Positions 27,761 to 36,434 of a stretch of DNA of 64,000 bases are shown in pieces (within the stretch, counting starts at the first letter, position 1; each line of letters opens with the position of its first letter). A program made the position numbers and the translations under genes. The stretch is from Bhargavaea beijingensis (lineage in GTDB: Bacteria; Bacillota; Bacilli; Bacillales_A; Planococcaceae), in assembly GCF_900101985.1 (NCBI RefSeq), contig NZ_FNAR01000003.1, positions 124,001-188,000 on the forward strand. Reading direction: 5' to 3'. The notes under the pieces are model-generated. The model was not told the DNA's origin. It ran no database searches and saw only the letters and a list, made by a program, of their open reading frames with translations.

Positions 27761-28627
27761 TCAGCAGTATTTCACTGCCATCGCTTTCGCGTTTTTGACT
27801 TTGTCTTCAGTCAGGCGCTTCATCGGCTTCCTGCAATAGCCGGCGTCGACGCCCTTTGCCTTCAGGATTTCTTTGATTGTCTGGTAGAGTCCGTTCGCCA
27901 GGATTTCCGCGATCAGATCGTTCGTCACTTTCTGGATTTCGCGGGCTTCATCAATCCGGCTTTCCTTGGCAAGCGCATAAATCTGCTTGGCACGCTGGCC
28001 GTTGACATTGAACGTGCTGCCGATTGCACCGTCCACGTTGAGAACCGCTGCGGAAAGCAGCATTTCGTCAAATCCGGAATAAATCAGTTTGTCCGGGAAG
28101 GCATGGCGGATTCTCTCCAGAAGGAAGAAGTCCGGTGCCGTAAACTTCACACCAATGACTTTCTCGTTCTCGAACAGCTCCGCAAATTGATCGAGGTTCA
28201 TGCTGACGCCTGTCAGAGCAGGGATCGAATAGATGATCATCTTGTTGTCGACGTTCTCAAGAATCGTGTTGTAGTAGTCCTTGACTTCTTCAAAGTCAAA
28301 GCGGTAATAAAACGGTGTGACCGCGGACAGGGCATCATACCCGAGGTCTGTTGCGTATTGGGCCAGTTCGACCGCTTCGTCGATATCCAGCGCCCCGACC
28401 TGGGCAATCAGCTTGACCTCGTCCTTTACTTCATCCTTGACGATTTCAAACACTTTCTTTTTCTGGTCCGCGGACATGAGGAAGTTCTCCCCTGAGCTTC
28501 CGTTCACATAAAGACCGTCCACTTTTTGCACATCGATATTGTGTCGCACGATTTCACGCAGGCCTTTTTCGTTTACCTGGCCTTTCTCATCAAACGAGCA
28601 AATCAGTGCCGTAAAAATTCCGTTCAT
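27761..28627 (-). CDS. nanA: N-acetylneuraminate lyase
   Basis: 288 residues. A class I aldolase that splits Neu5Ac into ManNAc and pyruvate. TIM-barrel features: LYVNGSSGENFLMSADQKKK (carboxylate-binding GSSGE loop), YYNTILENVDNKMIIYSIP containing the catalytic tyrosine, and VIGVKFTAPDFFLLERIR, whose lysine forms the Schiff base with pyruvate. The closest style is the Staphylococcus-type lyase. It is 33 bp downstream of nanE and 20 bp upstream of nanT. ATG at 28627 follows AAGGTGAG. Confidence 0.96.
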   Translation of the reverse strand: MNGIFTALICSFDEKGQVNEKGLREIVRHNIDVQKVDGLYVNGSSGENFLMSADQKKKVFEIVKDEVKDEVKLIAQVGALDIDEAVELAQYATDLGYDALSAVTPFYYRFDFEEVKDYYNTILENVDNKMIIYSIPALTGVSMNLDQFAELFENEKVIGVKFTAPDFFLLERIRHAFPDKLIYSGFDEMLLSAAVLNVDGAIGSTFNVNGQRAKQIYALAKESRIDEAREIQKVTNDLIAEILANGLYQTIKEILKAKGVDAGYCRKPMKRLTEDKVKNAKAMAVKYC

Positions 28628-28660
28628 ATTCTCACCTTCCGATTATGTATTGGACGATTG

Positions 28661-29341
28661 TTATGCCTGCCCGTCCATGGCATCCGCAAACTTTTTCGTA
28701 ATCAGCTGAGGGCGGGTGATTGCTCCGCCAACCACTACCGCATGGGCACCGATCCGGAGCGCCTCCCGCGCTTTGTCCGGTGTATCGATATTACCTTCCG
28801 CGATGACGGGAACCGACACGCGGGAGACGGTTTCCTCCAACGCATCAAGCGGCAAATGCCCTTCCGTGTAGGGGGTGTAACCCACGAGTGTCGTCGCGAC
28901 GATGTCGACGCCCGCCCGCTCCGCCTCGACCGCTTCGTCAGCGCTCGAACAGTCGGCCATGAACAGCTGATCCGGGAATGAAGCCTTTACTTCGCCGAAG
29001 AAATCCGCGAACGTCTTACCGTCCGGCCGCTTTCTGCCCGTCGCGTCGAACGCGATGACATCAACACCTTCCTCAACCAGTTCCGAGACTTCCTTGAAGG
29101 TCGGCGTGATAAAAACGGGATGATCTCCGTAATTTTTCTTGACGATGCCGATGATCGGCAGGTCTACTTCCTTCTTGATCGCACGGATATCCTTGACCGT
29201 GTTGGCCCGGATTCCCGCGGCGCCGCCGATTTTGGCCGCCAATGCCATCTTGCCCATGATATAAGGGTCATGGAGGGGCTCATCCTCGAGCGCCTGGCAA
29301 GAGACGATCAGCCGGCCCTTCAGCATTTCCAAACTATCCAT
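28661..29341 (-). CDS. nanE: N-acetylmannosamine-6-phosphate 2-epimerase
   Basis: 226 residues. It converts ManNAc-6-P to GlcNAc-6-P. TIM-barrel family marks: [19 protein letters not shown] at the N-terminus, [33 protein letters not shown] with the catalytic lysine, [34 protein letters not shown], and [21 protein letters not shown] plus [17 protein letters not shown]. It is the first gene of the nan unit, directly behind a strong promoter with a cre. Confidence 0.96.
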   Translation of the reverse strand: MDSLEMLKGRLIVSCQALEDEPLHDPYIMGKMALAAKIGGAAGIRANTVKDIRAIKKEVDLPIIGIVKKNYGDHPVFITPTFKEVSELVEEGVDVIAFDATGRKRPDGKTFADFFGEVKASFPDQLFMADCSSADEAVEAERAGVDIVATTLVGYTPYTEGHLPLDALEETVSRVSVPVIAEGNIDTPDKAREALRIGAHAVVVGGAITRPQLITKKFADAMDGQA

Positions 29342-29399
29342 CCTGATTCTCCACCTTCTGACACATTGAGGCCGCCTGTTGATGAAATATGCGGCAAAT

Positions 29400-29413
29400 A
29401 GAAAACGATTTCA
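29400..29413 (-). promoter_or_regulatory. cre site in the nan leader
   Basis: Minus-strand TGAAATCGTTTTCT fits the cre consensus except at the last base. It lies just downstream of the -10 box, a roadblock position for CcpA. Confidence 0.65.
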
Positions 29414-29420
29414 CGAGAAA

Positions 29421-29466
29421 AATATATCACTTTTGATAATTGATTGTCAAAAACTTTCGAGAAAGT
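29421..29466 (-). promoter_or_regulatory. nan promoter with upstream palindrome
   Basis: Minus-strand -35 TTGACA (29445-29450), 18-bp spacer, -10 TATATT (29421-29426). Directly upstream, ACTTTC-GA-GAAAGT (29453-29466, plus-strand reading) is a perfect palindrome and a candidate site for the RpiR-family regulator. Confidence 0.75.
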
Positions 29467-29828
29467 GACAGCAAACATTCAAATTATTGAATCCATCTTC
29501 CTGTATGATTCCATTTGAGCTGACGGCCACAACAACACTAAAGGCCTTATCAAAATAGGCCTATTAGCCCTTTTATTCTTACGACCCCTGTATTTAGTAA
29601 TCAAAATCGAATAGTTTAATAGACTCAAAAATCCAAACTTAAAGAAATGCTATTGTCACCTAGATTCACCGGCTTCATGATAATCGTGAAGGGAGGAAAA
29701 TATCCTGGATCATAAGGCCCACGTAAAGTATTTGTAAGCTTTGCTAAGTTTGTGTTGATTCTATTGAATTGCCTATGATTCTCCTGCACGATTCAAATTG
29801 GACTTCATTAAAAAGGAGCGAAACCTTA
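29467..29828. other. AT-rich intergenic region
   Basis: About 360 bp between the divergent nan unit and the secreted nuclease gene. It must hold the nuclease promoter, but I see no convincing -35/-10 pair. A short AATAGGCCTATT palindrome near 29557 and weak inverted repeats near 29675-29693 are the only visible structures. Confidence 0.5.
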
Positions 29829-32800
29829 ATGGATCAAAAGCGTTGGCGAAGGCCGCTGAATGGTCTGCTGTCCGCAGGCCTCATGCTGAGCCTGATGGTT
29901 CCCGCAATCCCGGCGTCAGCAAATGCGCAAACTGCTGCGGAAAACCTGCTGATCTCGGAATACATCGAAGGAAGCAGCTTTAACAAGGCTCTGGAACTCT
30001 ATAACGGCACCGGAACGGAAGTAGATCTCGGGGCCTACTCCCTTGAACTGTATGCAAACGGATCCGCTTCACCGAGCCACTCCCTGAAACTTTCCGGTAC
30101 ACTTTCACCAGGCGAAACCTATGTCCTGGCCCATAACCAGGCGGCCTCTGACATCACCGGTAAAGCCGATCTTCTGAACCAGACGGTCATCAACTTTAAC
30201 GGCGACGATGCAATCGTCCTGAAAAAGGACGGACAGGTCATCGATTCTTTTGGCCAGGTCGGCACGAGGGCCAATTTCGGAACGGACCTGACCCTCATAC
30301 GCAAGGCGGCGGTCACTTCCGGCGACCGGATCGCCGATGATCCGTTCGACCGGACCGTTGAATGGGATGCGTTTGGAAAAGACGACTTCTCGAATCTGGG
30401 CACCCACCTTCAGGAAGGAAGCCCGGCCGAACCGGAACAGCCGGTTGACACCCTATCCATCGCGGATGCCCGAGACCTTCCTCTTGGCGAAACGGTCACC
30501 ATCAAAGGTGTGGTCGCAGCCAATCTGAAGAACACCATTTCCGTCCAAGACGAAACAGGCGGCATCGCGGTCCGCCCGACTTCCCTTGGCCTTGAAGTCG
30601 GCGAAGAAGTAACGCTGACCGGAACGCTTGCCGACTACCGCGGCCTCCTGCAACTGGACGGCGCGGCTGTCGTCAGCCGGGCAGATGCGGATGCGCCCGT
30701 GTCAAAAACCGTAACCGGCGACCAGATCGGCGAAGCGCTTGAATCGCAACTGGTCACCATTAGCGGCGTGACGCTCGGCGGCATGTCCGGCGGCGGCTCC
30801 TCGGCAAACTTCACGGCGAGCGACGGCAACGGCGAATTTATCGTCCGCGACGAGTCCAATCAGCTCGGGCTTGAAGAAGGCATGGCCTACGAGTCGGTCA
30901 CCGGCATCGTCCAGCAGTTCGACAGCGGCTATCAAGTGATCCCGCGAAGTTTCGAAGATATCGTTGCTGACAGCACAATCCTTCGTCCGGCATCCGCGAC
31001 GCCCGGCTCCGGCACATATGTCGGGCCTCAGGAAGTGACCCTGTCCACAACGACGTCAGACGCCGATATTCTTTACACGGTGGACGGCTCCGATCCGGCT
31101 GAAAACGGCAAGGTTTACGACGGACCGGTCACCATCAGCAAAGACACTGTCCTAAAAGCAGTCGTCCGGAACGCCGGCGGCGAGTTCAGCGGCGTGTCCA
31201 CGTTCGAGTACACGATCACTGAAGCGCTCCGCATCCATGACATCCAGGGCGCCGGCCACTTCACCTCGTTTGACGGCCAGCGGGTCGAAGGCGTGGAAGG
31301 GATCGTCACTTATCATTACGAGCTGAACGGCTCGCATTATTACCACATCCAGACGCCGGATGAGCTGGCGGACAACGACCCGCACACGTCCGAAGCGATC
31401 ACGCTCTATGCGGGGCGCAACGGCTGGCCGGTCCAAATCGGCGATCTCGTCTCCGTCTCCGGTGAAGTGAGCGAGTACGCCATAGACGGTTTCTCGGACC
31501 GCCAGGAGACCGATCTTCCGGTCACCCAGATCAACGTGCGTGATGACCGCGGCGGACAGGTGACTGTGCTTGAACGCGGCCTGGATCTGCCTGACCCGGT
31601 CCTGATTGATGAGAGGAATCTCCCCGCAGAGACAGTCGACGATGACCAGCTCACCATTTTTGACCCGGGATCGGATGCGATCGACTTCTGGGAAAGCCTT
31701 GAGGGCATGCGAGTGACGGTCGGCGATATCCGTGCAGTCGGCCCGCAGGAACACGGCGATCTCGTCACCGTACTCGAAGATTGGCCGGAAGAAACGATCC
31801 ACGGCGGGATCCTCTACAAGGAAGGTGACCAAAACGCGGAGCGCATCCAGTTCCGCCTCGAGCCAAACGGCCCGGCACGTGATTTCAAAGTTGCGACTGG
31901 TGACCGGTTCAAAGGCCCGAACATGGGCGTCGTGGGCTACTCGTTCCAGAACTACAAGATCTTCGCTTCACTCGAAGAGATGCAGGCGAACCATTTGGAA
32001 GGCGACACGGAGCCGGAACAGACGACAATCGTCAAGAATGAGGACAAGCTGACGATCGCTTCCTACAATCTCGAGAATTTTTCGAACAACAAAAAGACCA
32101 CGTCCGATGACAAGGCACGCAAGCTCGCCCGCGCATTTGCGACCGACATGAAAAGCCCTGACATCGTCGGCGTGACCGAAGTCCAGGACAATAACGGCCC
32201 GGACGCCGGCGACTCTGATGCATCCGAATCGTACCAGCGCCTGATCGACGCCATCGTCGAGGCGGGCGGTGTCCGTTATGAATATGTGAACATCAACCCG
32301 GTCAACGACAAAGACGGCGGCCAGCCGGGCGCGAATATACGCGTCGGCTTCCTCTACAACCCTGAGCGCGTCTCGCTCACTGACGGGATTCCCCACGGAG
32401 ACGCGACAACAGCTGTCGGCTACGAGGACGGCAAGCTCACGCTGAACCCTGGCCGCATCGCGCCGAACGACCCGGCATTCGAAAACAGCCGCAAGCCGCT
32501 AGCCGCCCAATTCGACTTCCAGGGCGAGCGCATCGTCGTCATCGCAAACCACTGGAACTCCAAAGGCGGAGACACCCCGATCTTCGGCAAAATCCAGCCG
32601 CCGGTCCTGGGCAGCGAAGCGCAACGCATCGAAATCGCCAAGTTGGTCCGTGGTTTCGTCGAAGACGTGAAAGCGGACGATCCGGATGCGAATGTCGTTG
32701 CAGTCGGCGACTTCAACGACTATCAGTTCGCTGAACCACTCAAAATCCTGGAAGGCGACCTGATGACGAATATGATCCGCCATGTCGAAGCACCTGACCG

Positions 32801-34382
32801 CTATACGTACATTTACCAGGGCAACTCACAGGTACTGGACCACATTATCGTCTCGAACAACCTTGTGGATGACACGGAAATCGATATTCTTCACGTCAAT
32901 GCAGACTTTACCGACATGGCAGGACGCGCGAGCGATCACGATCCGCTCATGGTCCAGATCGACCTTTTGGAAGGCATGGATTTCGAACCGATCGTGCCGG
33001 AAGATCACTATGTCTTTGACAAGCCTGACAAAAAGAAAGTGACGATCGGAAAGCAAAGTGTATCCGTCACAATCAACGAACACGGCGTCATCCCGGACGG
33101 TCTTCACCTGAATGGACGCTACGCGGAATTCCACGGCGAAGGCTTCCAAAGTCAGAAAGTTTATCTCAAGCCGAAACAGGACGGCACGATCATCGATGCC
33201 AAAGGTACTGAAGTGATGGAGCTGATCATCGAAGGCGGGAAGCCGCTTGAGATCCGCGGCGGCGAAAACATCCAATCAATCACGTTTGAAAAAAAAGCTT
33301 CTCCGGAACTTGTGACAATCTATGATTCCAAAGGCCGGCTGATCGGCCTTCCGGGTGAGAAAGAACCTGCACCCGAAACCAACCGGGCGCCTGTAGTGTC
33401 CTCACCGATTAAGGACCAGTCGGCGACCGAGGGAGAAGGCATCTCCGTCGATCTGTCGGACCACTTCTCAGATCCGGACGGCGATCCCCTCACCTACTCG
33501 GCGACAAAAGGTACCGTCTCCGGCAGCACACTGACGCTCGACCTGGAAGCCGGCACGCATCTCGTAGCCGTGACGGCAACAGACGGCAAGAGCACCGTGA
33601 CCGCCCGTTTCGCAGTAACGATAAAAACGGCGGAGCAACCCGGAAATCCGGAAGAGCCGGGTGATCCGGACAACTACTACAGCGGAACGGAAGGCCTGGA
33701 AGGCGAAGCCCTGAAGGCCGCCCTCCACGATATCATTTCAGAACAGGAAGTCCTCTCCTATTCAGAAGTGTGGGAAGCGCTGCGTCTGACGGACGAGGAC
33801 CCCGATCGTCCGGACAATGTCATCCTGTTTTACTCCCAGCAGTCCCGCTCCAAAGATCGGAACGGCGGGCAGGTCGGAGATTGGAACCGCGAGCACGTCT
33901 GGGCAAAATCCCACGGAGATTTCGGCACTTCCCGTGGCCCCGGAACAGACATTCACCACCTTCGGCCGACAGACGTCCAGGTGAATAGCACCCGGGGCAA
34001 CCTTGACTTCGATTATGGAGGCAATCCGGTCAGCAACTGCAGCGGATGCCTTCGCGACGGTGATTCATTTGAAGCGCCTGATGAGGTTAAGGGAGACGTC
34101 GCACGGATGCTCTTCTATATGGCGACCCGCTATGAAGAAGGCGACCGGGTGGATCTTGAACTCAATGAACAAGTCAACAACGGCAGTGCCCCGTTCCACG
34201 GCAAGCTTTCCGTCCTTCTCGAGTGGCATGAGATGGACCCGGTCAGCGACTTCGAACAGCACAGGAACGATGTGATCTTTGACATCCAGGGCAACCGCAA
34301 CCCGTTCATCGACAATCCGGAATGGGCGGAATCGATTTTCGGAAACGGCGCGGCCGGCAACAAAATGGAACAGGCTTCGTGA
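29829..34382 (+). CDS. Secreted multidomain protein with two nuclease domains
   Basis: 1517 residues from ATG 29829 (AAGGAG 10 nt upstream; this start gives a signal peptide MDQKRWRR... ending near ASANA). Order: lamin-tail domain (about 37-150, NLLISEYIEGSSFNKALELY); two OB-fold-like repeats (about 206-385, TIKGVVAANLKNTISVQDE); chitobiase-type beta-sandwich (about 384-463, ILYTVDGSDPAENG); a NucH/ExeM-type region (about 464-720, IHDIQGAGH); an endonuclease/exonuclease/phosphatase domain (about 737-1045, IASYNLENFSNN, DIVGVTEVQDN, VIANHWNSKGG, AVGDFNDYQ, ASDHDPLMVQ); a cadherin-like repeat (about 1185-1270, HFSDPDGDPLTYSA); and an endonuclease I domain (about 1282-1505, WNREHVWAKSHG, DIHHLRPTDVQVN). 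It should degrade extracellular DNA. No sortase motif or membrane tail is present. It is followed after 41 bp by a nucleotidase gene. Confidence 0.92.
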   Translation: MDQKRWRRPLNGLLSAGLMLSLMVPAIPASANAQTAAENLLISEYIEGSSFNKALELYNGTGTEVDLGAYSLELYANGSASPSHSLKLSGTLSPGETYVLAHNQAASDITGKADLLNQTVINFNGDDAIVLKKDGQVIDSFGQVGTRANFGTDLTLIRKAAVTSGDRIADDPFDRTVEWDAFGKDDFSNLGTHLQEGSPAEPEQPVDTLSIADARDLPLGETVTIKGVVAANLKNTISVQDETGGIAVRPTSLGLEVGEEVTLTGTLADYRGLLQLDGAAVVSRADADAPVSKTVTGDQIGEALESQLVTISGVTLGGMSGGGSSANFTASDGNGEFIVRDESNQLGLEEGMAYESVTGIVQQFDSGYQVIPRSFEDIVADSTILRPASATPGSGTYVGPQEVTLSTTTSDADILYTVDGSDPAENGKVYDGPVTISKDTVLKAVVRNAGGEFSGVSTFEYTITEALRIHDIQGAGHFTSFDGQRVEGVEGIVTYHYELNGSHYYHIQTPDELADNDPHTSEAITLYAGRNGWPVQIGDLVSVSGEVSEYAIDGFSDRQETDLPVTQINVRDDRGGQVTVLERGLDLPDPVLIDERNLPAETVDDDQLTIFDPGSDAIDFWESLEGMRVTVGDIRAVGPQEHGDLVTVLEDWPEETIHGGILYKEGDQNAERIQFRLEPNGPARDFKVATGDRFKGPNMGVVGYSFQNYKIFASLEEMQANHLEGDTEPEQTTIVKNEDKLTIASYNLENFSNNKKTTSDDKARKLARAFATDMKSPDIVGVTEVQDNNGPDAGDSDASESYQRLIDAIVEAGGVRYEYVNINPVNDKDGGQPGANIRVGFLYNPERVSLTDGIPHGDATTAVGYEDGKLTLNPGRIAPNDPAFENSRKPLAAQFDFQGERIVVIANHWNSKGGDTPIFGKIQPPVLGSEAQRIEIAKLVRGFVEDVKADDPDANVVAVGDFNDYQFAEPLKILEGDLMTNMIRHVEAPDRYTYIYQGNSQVLDHIIVSNNLVDDTEIDILHVNADFTDMAGRASDHDPLMVQIDLLEGMDFEPIVPEDHYVFDKPDKKKVTIGKQSVSVTINEHGVIPDGLHLNGRYAEFHGEGFQSQKVYLKPKQDGTIIDAKGTEVMELIIEGGKPLEIRGGENIQSITFEKKASPELVTIYDSKGRLIGLPGEKEPAPETNRAPVVSSPIKDQSATEGEGISVDLSDHFSDPDGDPLTYSATKGTVSGSTLTLDLEAGTHLVAVTATDGKSTVTARFAVTIKTAEQPGNPEEPGDPDNYYSGTEGLEGEALKAALHDIISEQEVLSYSEVWEALRLTDEDPDRPDNVILFYSQQSRSKDRNGGQVGDWNREHVWAKSHGDFGTSRGPGTDIHHLRPTDVQVNSTRGNLDFDYGGNPVSNCSGCLRDGDSFEAPDEVKGDVARMLFYMATRYEEGDRVDLELNEQVNNGSAPFHGKLSVLLEWHEMDPVSDFEQHRNDVIFDIQGNRNPFIDNPEWAESIFGNGAAGNKMEQAS

Positions 34383-34423
34383 ACCTGACTCCTACATTAA
34401 TCACATGAGAAAGAGGGATCTTT

Positions 34424-36376
34424 ATGCAGAAATCCAAATGGATCAAGTCGTCTGCAGCCGTATTACTCCTGGCATTTGGTTTCTCCGGTATTCCGGGGAA
34501 CACATTTGCTGCTGAAGGCGATTTCGATCTCACCGTCATGCACACAAATGATACGCATTCGCATGTTGAGACCATTCCCCAGCGGGCAACGATTGTCGAA
34601 CAAATCAGAAGCGTGCATCCGAACCATCTTCTGCTGGATGCAGGGGATGTCTTTTCCGGCACCCTTTATTTCAACGAATACCAAGGCGCTGTGAGCCTGG
34701 AACTGATGAATAAGCTCGGATACGATGCCATGACCTTCGGCAACCATGAATTCGATCTGGGATCAAGACCGGAAGGCCATCAGAAACTGAGCGAATTCGT
34801 AACCGGTGCACAATTCCCGTTTGTTTCGGCGAACGTCGACTTTTCCGGCGATACGCTTTTTGATGGGCTCCAGCATGATGTGTACACCTCCTCCTTCAGC
34901 GGCGGAGGCATCTACAAAGGCATCATCAAGGAAATCGACGGTGAGCAGGTCGGCATCTTCGGGCTGACGACGGAAGAAACACCGGACATCTCAAGCGTCG
35001 GTTCGGTCGCATTCAGCAATTACATTTCAGCGGCACAAGAAGCCGTTGACGCTTTCAGGAACCAGGGTGTCGACAAAATCATCGCCCTCACTCATATCGG
35101 CTATAATGATTCACCCGTATATGACAATGACCTGCTCTTGGCGAAAAACGTGCAAGGCATCGACGTCATCGTCGGCGGACACACCCATGTGGAACTCAGC
35201 GAGCCTACCGTCTACCAGGATGGACGGAATGAGCCGACGGTCATCGTCCAGGCCTTTGAATACGGCAAATTCCTCGGCCAGCTTGATGTGACATTCGATG
35301 ACAGCGGCGCCATCACGTCCTACTCGGGGCAGCTTCATGACACATCCTCCGCTGAAGCAGACGCGGACTATGAAGCGGCCCTCAAGCCGTACAAGGAACG
35401 GGTTGAACAAATCAAACAAGAATCGACCGGTGTCACAGCCTTCACTACGCTTGACGGCGAGCGGGCAAAGGTACGCACACAAGAAACGAACCTGGGCAAC
35501 CTCATCACGGACGGCATGCTCGCAAAAGCCAAGACGATCGACAGCGCGACTTCGATCGCTCTGACGAACGGCGGTGGCATCCGGGCTTCCATCAACGAAG
35601 GGGACATCACGGTCGGTGAAGTAATCAATGTCATGCCGTTCGGCAACTCCCTTGCCATCATGGAACTGAGCGGGTCTGAGATCCTGTCCGCGCTTGAGCA
35701 CAGCGTCTCCGCTTATCCGACGGCTTCCGGCGCATTCCTCCACGTTGCCGGAATGAAGTTCAAGTTCGATCCTGAACAGCCGGCCGGCGAACGGGTATTT
35801 GACGCAGGCGTGGTCGGTGAAGACGGCAACACGACTAAAATCGACCCTGTAGCCATGTACAAGGTGGCAACCAACATTTTCACCGCCAAAGGCGGAGACG
35901 GGTATGACATGTTCGCACAGGCCTATGAAGAAGGCCGGGTCAGCGAGCCCGGATTTGCGGATTGGGAAATGTTCATCGACTATATCCAATCGCTCGGCAC
36001 TGTGGATCCACAGATCGAAGGCCGGATCACTGCCGACCCGGGCGGCCTTGAACCGATCGGCTGGACCGTACAGAAAAATGGCAAGATGTCCTACCTGGAT
36101 CACAAAGGAAATAAAGTGACCGGCTGGCTGGAGGCTGAAGGAGAAACGTACTACTTCCACAAAAACGGCGATCTCCGCACAGGATGGACAAAAGTCGATG
36201 GAGACTGGTATTACTTCGATGCAAAAACAGGAGCGATGAAAACAGGCTGGCTGAACGACCCGAAAAACAGCAAGACCTACTATCTCCACGAAGACGGCAA
36301 GCGCCAGAGTGGAGGCACGCTTGAAATCGATGGAGCGGTCTACACCTTCAAAAACAACGGTGAGCTGACGAATTAA
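34424..36376 (+). CDS. Secreted 5'-nucleotidase with C-terminal cell-wall-binding repeats
   Basis: 650 residues. Signal peptide MQKSKWIKSSAAVLLLAFGF ends near NTFAA. A calcineurin-like metallophosphatase domain (about 34-245) has MHTNDTHSH, LLDAGDVFSG, FGNHEFDLG and VGGHTHVEL, the four metal-binding blocks. The 5'-nucleotidase C-terminal domain (about 300-480) has ETNLGNLITDGM and NGGGIRASI. From about 545 to the end are four or five aromatic repeats (GWTVQKNGKMSYLD, GWLEAEGETYYFHKNG, GWTKVDGDWYYFDAKTGAM), the choline/glucan-binding (CW-binding) type common in streptococci and clostridia. It would release nucleosides from nucleotides at the cell surface. It is 41 bp after the nuclease gene, so the pair works on extracellular DNA in sequence. 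Confidence 0.92.
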   Translation: MQKSKWIKSSAAVLLLAFGFSGIPGNTFAAEGDFDLTVMHTNDTHSHVETIPQRATIVEQIRSVHPNHLLLDAGDVFSGTLYFNEYQGAVSLELMNKLGYDAMTFGNHEFDLGSRPEGHQKLSEFVTGAQFPFVSANVDFSGDTLFDGLQHDVYTSSFSGGGIYKGIIKEIDGEQVGIFGLTTEETPDISSVGSVAFSNYISAAQEAVDAFRNQGVDKIIALTHIGYNDSPVYDNDLLLAKNVQGIDVIVGGHTHVELSEPTVYQDGRNEPTVIVQAFEYGKFLGQLDVTFDDSGAITSYSGQLHDTSSAEADADYEAALKPYKERVEQIKQESTGVTAFTTLDGERAKVRTQETNLGNLITDGMLAKAKTIDSATSIALTNGGGIRASINEGDITVGEVINVMPFGNSLAIMELSGSEILSALEHSVSAYPTASGAFLHVAGMKFKFDPEQPAGERVFDAGVVGEDGNTTKIDPVAMYKVATNIFTAKGGDGYDMFAQAYEEGRVSEPGFADWEMFIDYIQSLGTVDPQIEGRITADPGGLEPIGWTVQKNGKMSYLDHKGNKVTGWLEAEGETYYFHKNGDLRTGWTKVDGDWYYFDAKTGAMKTGWLNDPKNSKTYYLHEDGKRQSGGTLEIDGAVYTFKNNGELTN

Positions 36377-36390
36377 CCGCAGAATCAAAG

Positions 36391-36429
36391 AAATCGGCTT
36401 CAGCCCTGTTAATGGGCTGAAGCCGATTT
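36391..36429. terminator. Bidirectional terminator
   Basis: Perfect 16-bp arms AAATCGGCTTCAGCCC (36391-36406) and GGGCTGAAGCCGATTT (36414-36429) between convergent nucleotidase and amidase genes. Confidence 0.92.
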
Positions 36430-36434
36430 TCAAT

